A stretch of 64,000 nt of DNA from Cacajao melanocephalus (GCA_963573385.1 CAUYLG010051132.1:1-64000); one strand, 5' to 3'. Numbered from the stretch's first letter, positions 13,473 to 36,743 are shown. Numbers and translations: made by a program. The notes: generated from the sequence alone by a model not told the origin.

Positions 13473-13990
13473 CACGTGACCCCTCCCGTTTCCCTGCCAG
13501 TCTGGCCAATGGAGGAGCTACGAATGGCACGACCTGCCCGAGCTTGGCAGTCTCCAGTTGCGCTGTGTATGGAAGCCTGGGAAGACTTTGTTGGAAAGGG
13601 AGGCGAGAGAGGGTGCTGGAGGCTCTGGGACGATGGCTTCCGCACCCCTTCCAACCGCCCTCTTTCCCTGGAGTCGGCGAACCACAGCCCAGCCAATTGG
13701 CTTGGAGATGTGGCGGGTTGCCACTTCCCTGTGGGTCTCTGCGGCACTCTTTTGCCTGGTGACTGACACCTTGGAAATGAAATTTATGACGTCATACCTG
13801 CGGCTGGCCAATAGAAAAAGCTCCCGCGGAGAAGTGTTCCTCCCCCTTCGACTGAGCTGCTTCACGCGCGTGAGCGAGCGCGGGCGCGCGGAGGGGGTGG
13901 GGGAAATCTCGAGCAGGGTGGCGCGCATGAGCGGCGAAGCTCCTCCTCTCCGCCTATATATAAAGGGCTGGCGCGGGGCTCGGCGGCGCC
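13473..13990 (+). promoter_or_regulatory. BRD2 proximal promoter with TATA box, CCAAT boxes and CRE
   Basis: The elements, in order, are: a CACGTG E-box at 13473-13478; CCAAT at 13506-13510; a back-to-back CCAAT/ATTGG palindrome at 13693-13700; a perfect CRE TGACGTCA at 13787-13794; CCAAT at 13808-13812; and a TATA box TATATATAAA at 13955-13964. The inferred transcription start is about 25-30 bp further on, near 13985-13992, within a GCGCCATTTCGCGC context that resembles a YY1 initiator site. The result is a classical focused promoter inside a CpG island. Human BRD2 is reported to be broadly expressed and growth-responsive; the CRE is compatible with immediate-early-type induction, which is inference. 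Confidence 0.8.
13787..13794. promoter_or_regulatory. Perfect CRE palindrome
   Basis: The sequence is TGACGTCA, the full-length CREB/ATF site, 160 bp upstream of the BRD2 TATA box and 13 bp before a CCAAT box. The spacing resembles the CRE/NF-Y modules of other inducible TATA promoters. The match is exact; occupancy is inferred. Confidence 0.75.
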
Positions 13991-14102
13991 ATTTCGCGCT
14001 GGAGTGGAGCGGCCTCTAGAACGAGCTGGAGGATTCTGCCTACCGATAGAGCCTTCGAGTCTTCCGGGGCCGCCATTACAATCCACCTCCATCCGCTTGG
14101 AA

Positions 14103-14156
14103 ATGGCCTTCGTCCTGGCCTATGACCGGTCCCAGCGGACAGTACAGACCCCATAG
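14103..14156 (+). other. Upstream ORF 1 in the BRD2 leader (17 codons plus stop)
   Basis: The ORF reads ATG GCC TTC ... CCA TAG and encodes MAFVLAYDRSQRTVQTP. The ATG has A at -3 and G at +4, a strong initiation context. It ends well before the BRD2 start, so reinitiation or leaky scanning would be needed for BRD2 synthesis from this leader. A second ATG at 14122 opens an overlapping uORF that ends at 14166. Confidence 0.5.
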
Positions 14157-14166
14157 AAGCCCCTGA
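14122..14166 (+). other. Upstream ORF 2 in the BRD2 leader, overlapping uORF 1
   Basis: This is a fourteen-codon ORF plus TGA, in a different frame from uORF 1 and overlapping it by 35 nt. Its initiation context is weaker (T at -3). It is present only if transcription starts at the TATA promoter. Confidence 0.4.
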
Positions 14167-14244
14167 AGCTCCCCTTTTTTGGGCCCCGCCCAATCCTCGG
14201 AGTCTGTCCACCCCCTCTACTCCGCCCTCAAGAGGATTTCAAAG

Positions 14245-14265
14245 ATGGAGGCGGCGGCTCCCTAA
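14245..14265 (+). other. Upstream ORF 3 in the BRD2 leader (MEAAAP)
   Basis: This is a six-codon uORF whose ATG has A at -3 (AAAGATGG) and G at +4, a strong context. The ATG coincides with a YY1-like AAGATGGAGGCGG element, so the same bases may act in DNA and RNA. Confidence 0.45.
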
Positions 14266-14690
14266 ACCACTTTTCGTGTTCATCCGCCTCCATCCGAGAT
14301 CGAAACGGGACCTCATCGGGCCCGTAGGGTGCCGACAAGAAGAGGGAATCCCTGCAGACCAACAGCGGGCTAAATTGACGACGGTGTTTGAAATCGGGGA
14401 CTGTCTTGGTTTGAAGAGTCAGTCCCTCTTTAGTCGCCCGCCTCAGCTGAGGCCGCCGCCATTTTCTTGCTGTCCGCCGTCTGCAGAGCGCGCCAAGCTG
14501 TCCGGAGCTCTCCGCGAGGCCCCGAAGAGACTGCTTTTGTGCCGGCTGGGCAGGGGGTTTGTCGCCTGGAGGGCCAAGAACAACGGCCTCCCCCTCAACT
14601 TACCGGGTTATGCTGGACCGGGCGGTGAGGGGAACCGAGGCCACCCGGACTTTCCGCGGCTGAGGGCGGCGCCGGTTCCCTGCTGTCAAG

Positions 14691-22646
<7,956 letters not shown>

Positions 22647-23250
22647 GGGGCCAGGCCAGATGGGGCAGGAAGGCTCCGCAGGACCGGACCCCTAGACCGC
22701 CCTGCCCCACCCACCCCTTTCCCCTTTGCTGTGACTTCATCTCACCCCCCTGCCCCCCTCTAGGAGAGCTGGCTCTGCAGTGGGGGAGGGATGCCGGAAC
22801 ATTTACTGAAGAAGGGACATGGACAAAATAAGATTGAATTCTCACGAGGCCCCATTGGGGAGTAATCTCTTGGACATAGATTCCCCATTCAAAATGACTG
22901 GGGCAGGGCAAGAGGGTACAGGGTGGAAGTGTACAAAGCCCCTGATCTGGAGTTACGTAAGGCCATAGCTGCCCTATTGACTTCTAAGGGCCCTGTTTTG
23001 AGGTTGTTTGTTTTAATTTATTTTAAGCTAGGTAAGGCTGAGGGGAGGGTGGGGCCTTGGTCCCCTCAGCCTCCATGAGGAGGGAAGAAGGGGGAGCTCT
23101 TTTTTTACGTTGACTTTTTTTTTCTACTGTTTTCCCTTTTTCCTTCGCTCCATTTGGGGCCCTGGGGGTTTCAGTCATCTCCCCATTTGGTCCCCTGGAC
23201 TGTCTTTGTTGATTCTAACTTGTAAATAAAGAAAATATTATTCAAGTTTT
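22647..23250 (+). other. BRD2: BRD2 3' untranslated region
   Basis: About 600 nt follow the TAA stop, rich in C and T runs, with no repeat inside. The segment ends 15-25 nt beyond a canonical AATAAA at 23225-23230. The T/G-rich sequence downstream (23245-23280) fits a downstream cleavage element. Confidence 0.8.
23225..23230 (+). terminator. BRD2: BRD2 poly(A) signal AATAAA
   Basis: This is a canonical hexamer within TGTAAATAAAG, the first one after the BRD2 stop codon, 580 nt downstream of it. The cleavage site is inferred near 23246-23250. Confidence 0.85.
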
Positions 23251-23860
23251 GAGTTACCTTAATAACAGTGGCTTTTGTAGTGTTTCAAAAGGAACGTGAT
23301 CAGAACTGTCTTGATAATTTTGGAGAAAATACTCTTGGAATGAGAAAAAGCAATAGCTATTCTATAATTGGATTGTCTTAATTTTTAAACAAAGCAGTAG
23401 GCTTTTGCTGTGTTTTTAATAAAGTAAATCAATCTGATTTTTGTAAACTGAGTCCTTAGAAGTAATCTTTAGGTCTACAGTTTGCTCTGGTTTAAATGAA
23501 AAAAAGCTATCTGGCTTATTCATGCTTCAGTCAAGAATTCAAAATTTTGAGGTAGGCTTTAGGTTTTCACAGTGGCACTGATTGTGTGAATTTTCTCCTG
23601 AGCAGACTTAGACATAGCTAAAGGTTGTAAGTACGTGTTGGGTTTATTGACTTTTAAAAGGCAGTCACACCTACTTTGTTAAATTTTGCTGCTATGGTCA
23701 CACATTGCAAATTTACAGATAAAGTTTATTAGTAGAATACTAATTCAAGAGTATTCTAACAATGAAATTTAAGTCAAAACTATATGCATTATCCCCTTGC
23801 CTTGCTAAGGGGAGAGAAAGGTGGTATAAAAAGTTGAGGGGGTTAGGATTCCATTCTGGA
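23251..23860. other. Intergenic sequence downstream of BRD2
   Basis: AT-rich flank after the BRD2 cleavage site. No gene or named repeat was recognised. Confidence 0.4.
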
Positions 23861-24019
23861 ATTAGCCAGGCGTGGTGGCAAATGCATGTAATCCCAGCTA
23901 CTCGGGAGGCTGAGGCAGGGGGAATTATTTGAACCAGGGAGGGAGGTGGAGGTCGCATAGAGCTGAGATCGCACCACTGCACTCCAGCCTGGGTGACAGA
24001 CTCCTGTCTCAAAAAAAAT
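23861..24019 (+). mobile_element. Partial Alu (right half), sense
   Basis: It begins in the middle of an Alu (ATTAGCCAGGCGTGGTGGCA) and ends in CTCCTGTCTC plus a short A-run. The left monomer is absent. Confidence 0.88.
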
Positions 24020-26064
24020 ACCGGAAAAGAGACATTTGGTTTAATATAGTGGACAATAGTAGGAAACCTGAATAGGGATCTGAAAACCAGAATCAGGAAT
24101 GTAGTGAAGCAAATGGTTTGTTCTGCCATAAATGACACTAGAAACAAACTGTAGGGTGGATTTTGGAAGCAATAAATTTCACTAGTGATTCTCAACCCTC
24201 TTTAGGAATTCCAATTAAATTGGGGCTTGAGCAAATTTTCGAAAGCATTGTTTTAGAGGGGAACAAATCCTTGTTTGGGCTTTTTTGCGTACTTGTGTGC
24301 ACCAGTGAAAGCTCTTCAGCTCTCATTGAGCTTGGTCCCTTTTTGAGAAGAACAGATGTTGAGGATTTATAAGTACTTTAATAGAGATTTGTGTTGGGCA
24401 ATGGGTGATGGGATACAAATTACAAAGTTCTGAAAATCAGAGTACATAGATTTAAGCTAAGTGCATGTCTATCAAGGAGTATGTCTCATTTCAGAGGGAA
24501 TTTAAGGATTGAGTTGGATTAGTTTTGGGAGGAGGCTCATTAAAGAATATTTTGTCTGACTGCAGCCCCTCCTCATGTACTCAAAACTCAAGATTTGTTT
24601 TCTGTCGTATGGAAAAATAAAAATTTCAACCTGACTTTGGAGGCCTATTAGTACTTAATTCCCTGTAAATTGAACCCAGACCAACCCTGAGTGCTTTAAG
24701 AGATAGAAAAGGCCTGGCCCATCCCCTTGACTGCTGACCTAGCTGAACTGGGCTTCAAACCTGCCTTCTGCCGACTGGACCAGTCTGTCTAGATTGACTT
24801 TAGTTTTGAACTTATTTCAAGCCTACCTCCTTTAGACATTGTAATTGCTTCAGGAGTTTCATTGAGTTCCATCTTGGTTGCCAAGGGACTTCATTCCAAA
24901 ATAACAGTCTCCAGTGCAAAGGACTAGTTGTGAAGTCCTGTGGGCATTATTTACCCCTATTCTCTTTTCAGCTCTTGGAATCATGGGTTCTATTGCTGCT
25001 GCTTTTTCCCTGTCCCCTCATGCTACCATTTACTCCCTTTTATTGCATTCCATAGGAAGATTTTTGTTGGGGTGGAGAGGTGAGAGTCTGGTCTGTCTTA
25101 CTCAGTCACATATTTATTGAGTTCCCTTGATTGCCTTTTCAGCAAACTTAGGCCCATAGACCCGTATATTGCCAACTCAGAAAGTATAAGGTGAAGATGA
25201 GAAGACAAGGTCTTATCATGGAGTTTGTTTAGTACAAATAGAGTACAATTAACCATCACGGTGTGATTATACTGATTGAATCCAAGATACAGGCGTGACT
25301 TGGTCTTCACAGACTATCCTTACTGTGCACCCATATGTGGACCCCAGTTACAGCCTGCCTGGAACCTTCCCAAACTCCTGCTCTTAGGTTCACTCGGGAC
25401 TACCTTGATTGGAAGGCCCTGCTTCCATGAGTGACCAACATGAAGGACTCTAGGACAAGGACCAAAGCTGACTAGTGTTACTGTCTGGGGCTTAGTTCAA
25501 AACTGGAGGAAGATTTTTCTGAGCAATTAGAGAGTGGCTGTGATAGCTGCGAAGGAAATGTGGGAATGGTAGCATGGAACTGATGTGTTGTCACTATGAT
25601 TTCATTTTTTTCTGGGTCGTCACCCTAGTTAAAGATGTTCACAGAATCTCACTAGTTGGTCTCTAGCACTGAATGAGATGACAGCTTCTTGCTCTCAGAA
25701 TTTATATGGATTGGAGAAAGGGGCAGCATTAGACAACTAGTCACACAATTTTTAATTAACAGGACAATGTGCAGAGATCTAGCAAGAATTTAGAATAGAG
25801 GGTTCTCTGGTCTAATCTGAGATCTATTCAGATATCTCAGAAGGAAGAGTTCCTGTTTTTAAGGGGTGGATGGGTGGGAGCAGGGAGTAGTGAACATTGC
25901 CAGCAGAATAAACAGCAACTGAGAAGGTAACTGTAGGTGGTGCTGAAGCAGTAAGGATGAAGGTGAGTGCTTCCAGATAAGGCCAGAAAGTAGGGACGCT
26001 AGATCAAGGAGAGCATTTCACCTCAGATAAGGACTTGAATTTACACTCAAAGACTAATAGGCAA
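24020..26064. other. Largely unique intergenic sequence
   Basis: No gene, RNA or named repeat was recognised in this 2-kb stretch. It is one of the longest Alu/L1-free blocks between BRD2 and DOA. Confidence 0.4.
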
Positions 26065-26312
26065 CACTTACTGAGCACTTACTGTGTCCCATGCACTGTG
26101 CTGAAAACTTACTCTGTAAACTCATTTGGTCCTCACTATAATCCGGTGGGATAATTCTTGTCTGCGTTTAACAGATGAAGAACTGAGGCATAGAGAGATT
26201 AATCAATTTGCCCAACATCACAACATTGTCAGTGAGTGCTGGAGGTGGAATTTGAAACTAAGCAATCTGGCTTCAGGGTCCACATTTGTAACTACTGCAC
26301 TAGACTTCCAGT
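26065..26312 (+). mobile_element. MIR element
   Basis: CACTTACTGAGCACTTACTG, then CCTCACTATAATCC, CAGATGAAGAACTGAGGCA and TTTGCCCAACATCACA are the conserved MIR phrases in order. Ancient and full-length or nearly so. Confidence 0.85.
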
Positions 26313-27035
26313 GCTGTGGGCCAGTAGGGAGCTAGGAGATAGCCATGCTTTAAGGAAATTGCACTAGGGGCAATCATGTTAGGGTTGGTGGGGTGTTGAG
26401 AGTGGGTAATTTAGAAAGCAATTGCAGCAATTAATCCCAGCAAGTGGGAATAGCGTTGTACATACTGTTGCACCAATCCAGTGTATTTAAAAAAAAAAGA
26501 AGTAGAGAGGCAGAAATGTAGATAGATTTGAGAGCTATGTAGGAGATAAAATAGGTGGGACTTACTCTCTAAAGGTTCTTATCTCTACACACTAAAGGAA
26601 CAACAGAGCACACGTGCACATGCAGATACACACCTCTCTGAGTCCCTAGCACGGAACTTTTCCAATAGTGGAAGCTTGATATTTTGTTGACTAAAGGAGT
26701 GCCAACTGGCTGACTGGCAGATTTGAATGGAGCTCCCTCCAGCGAGTCTTGCCAAAGAGGGAGGGGTTTTGAGGCTCTTGTAGACTGCCACTGAGGGCAT
26801 TTGGCGCCACCTGTTGGGCGTGTTACCCATAATTTCCTCCTGAATCTCTTGCCATTTTTGTGCCCTGCCCACCCCAATGTTAGGTTCTTCTTCCCTTCTT
26901 ACTTTCCTATGCTTCAACTCTTAAAATGTGAGGCTTTATTTTTATGACCCAGAGTTTCACAGAAAGAGATTAGGACTTTTTAGTCCTTATCTTCCTTAAT
27001 TTACCTCTGAAGCATTCCATGGGGCTTCCCCCGAA

Positions 27036-27193
27036 TTTTTTTTTTCTTCAAGAAAGAGTGTTTTTGTCACCCAGGCTGGAGTGTAGTGGTATGATCATAG
27101 CTCACTGCAGCTTCGACCTTACAGGCTTAAGTAATCCTCTTGCCTCAGCCTCCTGAGTAGCTGGGATTACAGGCATGAGCCACCGCACCCAGC
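27036..27193 (-). mobile_element. Alu monomer (FRAM/FLAM-like), antisense
   Basis: Only one Alu arm is present, with T-run, CACCCAGGCTGGAGTG and GGGATTACAGGCATGAGCCAC. This suggests an old monomer or a partial Alu. Confidence 0.8.
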
Positions 27194-27424
27194 ATCTCTT
27201 GGCTTCTTTGACTTGACACCATTTGTTCCTGACTCTCATACTTTTCAGACAACCCCTCTTAGTCTGTTTCTTTAAAGCCTCTGCCTCTGCCTTCCATAAT
27301 ATGCTGTCCCTCATGACACCTTCCTTGGTCCTCTTTTTATTTGCACAGTATTTTTAAGCAAGTTTATCCATTCCTCTGGAGGCATCTCCCACCCATAAAA
27401 TCTGAGTCTCTGTTTAGACCTTAT

Positions 27425-27762
27425 CTTAGTCCATTCTCATGCTGTTATGAGGAAATACCTGAGGCTGGGTGATTTAGAAAGAAAAGAGGTTTAATTGACT
27501 CACAGTTCTGCATGGCTGGTGAGGCCTCAGGAAACTTACAATCATGGCAGAAGACACATCTTCACAGGATGACTGCCAAGCGAAGCGGGAAAACACCTTA
27601 TAAAATCATCAGATCTCGTGAGAACTCACTATCACGAGAACAGCATGGGGGAAATAGCCCCCATTATTCAATTATCTCTACCTGATCCCACCTTTGACAC
27701 ATGGGGACTATTACAGTTTAAGGTGAGATTTGGGTGGGGACATAGAGGCAAACCATATCAAA
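27425..27762 (-). mobile_element. MST/THE1-like MaLR solo LTR, antisense
   Basis: On the + strand it reads CTTAGTCCATTCTCATGCTG to GGCAAACCATATCA, the reverse of the MaLR LTR TGATATGGTTTG start. It includes the TCAGATCTCGTGAGAACT...ACGAGAACAGCATGGG core. No internal region. Confidence 0.88.
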
Positions 27763-27897
27763 TCTTGAGCCAAAGTTCCAAGTGCCTAACGTCATGCTTG
27801 CCTAATGGCAAGGTCCCATAAGCTCCTGCATTCAACATGTCCAGATAAGATTCTACCTTTTTCCCAAAACATGTCCCTCACAGTGAGTTCTCTAAGT

Positions 27898-28209
27898 CAG
27901 CAGTCCCCAGCCTTTTTGGCACCAAGGACTCGTTTCGTGGAAGACAACTTTTCTATGGATGGGGAATAGTTTCCAGATGAAACTGTTCCACCTCAGATCA
28001 TCAGGCATTAGATTCTCAAAAGGAGTGTGCAACGTAGATCCCTCCCATGCTCAGTTCACAACAGGGTGTGCGCTTTTATGAGAATCTAATGCCACTGCTG
28101 ATCTGAAAAGAGGCAGAGCTTGCTCGCTGCTCACCTCCTGCTGTGCAGCCCAGTTCCTAACAGGCCACGGACCAGTAGTGGTCAGTGGCCCAGGGGTTTG
28201 GGACTCCTG
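27898..28209 (+). mobile_element. MER1-type hAT-Charlie element, second copy
   Basis: Ends CAGCAGTCC / GGACTCCTG form inverted termini. Flanking 8-mers CTCTAAGT and CTGTAAGG match at 6 of 8, a decayed hAT target duplication. Same family and orientation as 20265-20585. Confidence 0.85.
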
Positions 28210-28231
28210 CTGTAAGGAACAAGCACTCTCA

Positions 28232-28366
28232 TGGAGCTTACTATGTACCAGACACTGGTGAGCACTTTTGCACTTTGGTCGTCATAATAATCCCAAGAGG
28301 TAGGTACTCATCACCATTTGATACATGAGGAAACAGACATTTAGTAACAGGTCTATAGCTGCCTAG
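28232..28366 (+). mobile_element. MIR fragment
   Basis: GAGCTTACTATGTACCAGAC, CATAATAATCCCAAGAGGTA and ATGAGGAAACAGACATTTAG are MIR phrases in order. Confidence 0.7.
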
Positions 28367-29422
<1,056 letters not shown>

Positions 29423-29556
29423 TTACCCAGAGTTACTGCAAAAAAAAGAAGACATTTTACAGTTTCATCCAGCCAGTTTCTTCTCTCTCTCAAAAATAAT
29501 AATATTATTATTATTATATAAATCACCCAGTCTCAGGTATTTCCTCAAATATATAT

Positions 29557-29847
<291 letters not shown>

Positions 29848-30689
29848 CAAAAATAATTATTTTAAAGCAGTTTTCAAGGTTTTCTAACTTTGCTCATATT
29901 CTTTTAACTCTAAATAACCCAGGTAAGTGGAAGCTGAAAAATTACAAAGTGACAGTTACCAGGGCCAAGCAGTCCTGCATCTCTATCAAAGTGAAACTTC
30001 ATTCTCTCTGATGCAAAGTAAAATTATGGTTGTTCTTCCAGATCCACGATTACCATGACATAGTGTTCTATATTCTTGATTTAAGAAAACACTAGCACTA
30101 CCCAACATCCTGTGCCCTTTGGTTGCTGTGTCAAGCTTCTGGTTGCACCCCCTGCCTTCCATAAGGAACTTTCCTTACTTGGCCTCGAATTCCCTGATGT
30201 CTAGTCGGTGACCTGGTTCTGAAACTGGCTCTGACACTGTGCTTAGACTTCCCCTTAAAATTCTGCACTCTGTTCTGGACCTGTTTCCAACCACAATGAC
30301 ACAATCCACTGATTTACTGTTCTTGAATTCATCTCTGCTATTCAGGCTGATCCCCAAAGATCTCATGTCCTTCTATCACTGCCTTTGGCCTTGCAAATAG
30401 ACCCCGCAGAGCCCCACGATTATTTAACCAATGATTTGGCCAGGGAGTAATATAAGAGACAAAAATTGAGGACAGGAGAGAATGATGAGCAACTGAGGGA
30501 GCGGCGTGGCGTTGAAAGGCTACCTCAGAAAGCAGTTATGTTATTGAGGGGAAGGTGACCGATGTTACTGCAGGGGGTATCAAAGGCATATGTCCTGAAC
30601 TTCAGAGTCAGGTAGAAAACAAAACAGAAAGGACCTTCATTTCCTCTGAGTCTGGGGAAACAGAGAGAGAAGGAGAAAGCCAGGGAAAT
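29848..30689. other. Unassigned intergenic sequence
   Basis: No gene or named repeat was recognised. Confidence 0.4.
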
Positions 30690-30892
30690 GGAACTGACAC
30701 TTACTGAGCCCTTGCTATCTGCCAGGTATATAGACGGGCACTTTTCATAGTTATCACTTCTGGCCCACACAACATTCCTATCACATATGTATTATTATTT
30801 CTATTTTAGAGATGAAGAGACTCTAAAATAGAAGTTAACGTGCATAAGATCACAGAGCTAGTGAGACGAGATAAGGCTAATTTCAAAGTTTA
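30690..30892 (+). mobile_element. MIR element
   Basis: GACACTTACTGAGCCCTTGC, TAGAGATGAAGAGACT and ATAAGATCACAGAGCTAGTG follow MIR order. A short inverted repeat (CTATTTTAGAG/CTCTAAAATAG) arose inside it at about 30800-30831. Confidence 0.8.
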
Positions 30893-31025
30893 TATCCTTA
30901 TATACCAAACATTTCTGGTTATATTCTAGATATAAGCAAACAAGGAATTCAGAAGTAAAACTTAGAAAAAACATCCAGATATTGTTAATTCCACCAACCT
31001 GAGCTAAAGCATGAGGCTAGAGATG

Positions 31026-31074
31026 AACACACACATGCATGCACACACACACACACACACACACACAAGCACAC
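31026..31074. repeat. (CA)n microsatellite
   Basis: An imperfect start (ACACACATGCATG) is followed by about 14 CA units and a degenerate end. Confidence 0.92.
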
Positions 31075-31118
31075 AGAGTCACATACATACCTCTATCTTT
31101 TTAGAATTTTATTTTATT

Positions 31119-31787
<669 letters not shown>

Positions 31788-32018
31788 TAGCTTTAGGGGT
31801 ACAAGTTGCTTTTATTTACATGGATGAATTGTATAGTGGTGAAGTCTGGGCTTTTAGTGTACCCATTATCCAATAGTGTATATTGAACTCAGTAAATAAT
31901 TTTTCGTCTCTCATCCCCATGCCCCCACTCCCCACTTCTGAGACTCCCCACTTCTGAGTCTTCTATTCCGAATGGTTTTGCATACCCATAGCTTAGCTCC
32001 TACTTATAAGTAAGTGAG

Positions 32019-32420
32019 TGTTAAATTAGGTTTAGCCTAAAGCTGCCTCCTTACATGTTTTAAGTTCAGCCTAAAGGTTTCTCCGTACATAGTAAAGTGA
32101 AATCTAACTGGATGTGTAATCAGACTGAAACCTACTCTAGTGCCAATCACTGAGTTTTGGCCAATCGAAGGTGACCAACTGTTCAAACCATGTTCAAATA
32201 AGGCAAATGCCAAGATATAACAAATCTGGCTGTTTCTCTTCCTAACTTCCGTTTTCTGTACATCAGTTTCCTTTTTCTCACCATAAATCTTCCACCACGA
32301 GGGTGTGCTGTAGTCTCTCTGAGCCTACTCTGGCTCAGGAGGCTCCCCAATTCACGAATTGTTCTTTGCTCAATTAAACTTTGTTCAATTTCATTTATCT
32401 AAGGTTTTTTTTCTTTAACA
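32019..32420 (+). mobile_element. Solo ERV1-class LTR inserted in L1
   Basis: A 402-bp element beginning TGTTAAATTAGG and ending CTTTAACA, flanked by a perfect 5-bp target duplication GTGAG (32014-32018, 32421-32425) that restores the L1 sequence when removed. It contains an ATTAAA signal near 32372. The family is not certain (MER-type ERV1 LTR). Solo, with no internal viral genes. Confidence 0.82.
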
Positions 32421-34266
32421 GTGAGAACATGTAGTACATGGTTTTCTGTTCCTGAGTTACTTCACTTAGGAATATGGTCTAGTTCCATCCAAGTTGCTGG
32501 AAAAGATATTATTTCACTCTTTTTTATGGATAAGTACTATTTCATGACATATACACATTACATTTTCTTATCCACTCATCAGTTCATGGGCACTTAGGTA
32601 GATTCCATATCTGCAATTGTGAATTCTGTGTCTTTTTGATATAATGACTCATTTTCCTTTGGGTAGATACCCAGGAGTGGGGTTGCTAGATCAAATGGTA
32701 GATCTACTTTTAGTTCTTTGAGAAATCTCCATAGTGTTTTCCATAGAGGTTGTACTAATTTACATTCCCACCAGCAACGTATAAGCCATCCCTTTTCACA
32801 GCATCCTTGCCAACATTTATCGCTTTTTGACTTTTTAATAACAATGATCCTGGCTGGGATAAGGCAGTATCTCATCGTGGTTTTAATTTGCATTTCCCTG
32901 ATGATTAGTGATGCTGAGCATTTTTATATATGTTTGTTAGCCATTTGTATATCTTCTTTTGAGAAATGTCTGTTAATGTCGTTTGCTCACTTTTTAATGG
33001 GATTAGTTTTTTTTTTTTTTTTTTTTTTTCTTGCTCACTTGTTTGAGCTCCTTCTAGATTCTGGATATTAGTCCTTTGTCAGATGTTTGCAAATATTTTC
33101 TCCCATTCTGTGGTTGTCTGTTTAACTCTGTTGATTATTTCTTCTGCTGTGCAGAAGCTTTTTAGTTTAATTAGGTAGGTCCTATTTATTTACTTTTGTT
33201 TCTGTTGCATTTGTTTTTGAGGTCCTATTCATAAATTCTTTGCCTATGCCAATATTCAGAAGAGTTTTTCCAAGGTTTCTTCCAGCCAGAATTTTTATAA
33301 TTCCAGGGCTTAGATTTAAGTCTTCAATCTATCTTGAGTTAATTTTCATATATGTTGAGAGTCAAGGATCCAGTTTCATTCTTCTACATGTGGCAATCCA
33401 ATTTTCCCAGCACCATTTATTGAATAGGGTGTCCTTTCTTCAGTATATTGTTTTGTCAGCTTTGTCAAAGATTAGTTGGTTGTAGGTATTTGGCTTTATT
33501 TCTGGGTTCTCTATTCTGTTCTATTGGTCTATGTGTGTCGTTTTTAAACCAGTACCATGCTGCTTCAGATACTCTGGCCTTGAAGTGTAATTTGAAGTTG
33601 GGTAATATGATGCCTCTAGATTTATTCGTTTTGTTTAGGATTGCTTTGGCTATCCAGGCCCTTTTTTCATTCCATATGAATTTTAGGATTGCTTTTTCTA
33701 ATTCTGTGAAAAATGATGCTGATATTTTGATAGGAATTGCATTGAACCTGTAGATTGCTTTGGGCAGTATGGTCATTTTTCATATTGATTCTTCCAATCT
33801 ATGAGCATGGCATGGCTGTTCATTTTTTTGTCATCTATGATTTCTTTCATCAGTGTTTTGTAGTTCTCCTTAAGGAGATCTTTCACCTCCTTGGTTAAGT
33901 ATATTTCTAGACATTTTATTATTTTTTTGTAGCTATTGCAAGTGAGATTGAGGTCTTGATTTGATTCTCAGCTGGGTCATTATTGGAATAGAGCTGTGCT
34001 ATTGATTTGTGCATGTTGATTTTGTAACCTGAGACTTTACTGAATTCATTTATCAAATCTAAGAGTCTCTTGGAGGAGTCTTTAGGGTTTTCTAGGAAGA
34101 AGATTATATTACTGGCAAAAGGGATAATTTGGCGTCCTCTTTTCCAATTTGGGTATGCTTTCTCTCGTCTGATTGCTCTGGCTAGGACTTCCAGTACTAT
34201 GATGAATAGGAGTGGTAAAAGTGGGCATCTTTGTCTGGTCCAGTTCTTAGAGGAATGCCATCAACT

Positions 34267-34564
<298 letters not shown>

Positions 34565-35361
34565 AGCTTTCAGCTTGTATCCATTCAGTATGATATTGGC
34601 TGTGGGTTTATCATATCTAACTTTTATAATGTTGAGGTTTGTTCCTTCTATGCCTAGTTTGTTGAGAGATTTATTATAAAGGGATGCTGGATTTTACCAA
34701 ATGCTTTTTCTGCATCTATTGAAATGATCATATGGCTTTTGTTTTAAATTCTGTTTATGTGGTGAATCACATTTATTGACTTGCATATTTGGAACCATCC
34801 TTGCATCCCTAGGATGAAACTCATTTGATCATGGTGAATTATCATTTTGATGTGCTGTTGGATTTGTTTTCTTAGTACACTGTTGAAGATTTTTGCATCT
34901 ATGTTCATCAGGAATATTGCTCTGTAGTTTTCTTTTTTTGTTGTGTTTCTTTCCTGGCTTTGATATCAGGGTAATACTGGCTTCATAGAATGAGTTGGGG
35001 AGGATTCCCTCTTTCTCAATCTTTTGGAATAGTTTCAATAGGATTGGTACTAGTTCTTCTTTGAACATCTGGTAGAATTCAGCTGTGAATCTGTCTGATC
35101 CTAGACTTTTTTGTTTTTTTTTCTTTGTTTGTTTTTTGAAGATTTTTTATTACTGATTCAATATTACTGTTTGTTACTGGTCTGTTCGGGATTTCTATTT
35201 CTTCCTGATTCAAGCTTAGAGGATCATATTCTTCCAGGAATTCATTTATTTCCTCTAGATTTTCTAGCTTGTATGGATAGAGGTGTTTATAGTATTCTTA
35301 GGTGATCTTTTGTATTTCTGTAGTATCAGTTGTAATGTCTCCATTTTCATTTCTACTTTTT

Positions 35362-36743
<1,382 letters not shown>

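Larger units (their letters stand above)
13985..14690 (+). other. BRD2: BRD2 5' leader (untranslated region)
   Basis: The segment runs from the inferred TATA-directed start to the BRD2 ATG, about 700 nt, GC-rich, with no stop-free path into the coding frame. It contains at least three short upstream ORFs (entered separately) and an AAGATGGAGGCGG YY1-like motif around 14242. No convincing intron was seen inside it, but leader splicing from the more upstream promoter cannot be excluded. Confidence 0.65.

Noticed and set aside
26805..26822. GCCACCTGTTGGGCG as a CTCF site
   Set aside because: It departs from the core at several informative positions; weaker than the sites at 12004 and 57160.
33465..33776. 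103-codon - strand frame resembling reverse transcriptase
   Set aside because: It is decayed L1 ORF2 inside the antisense L1, not a host gene.
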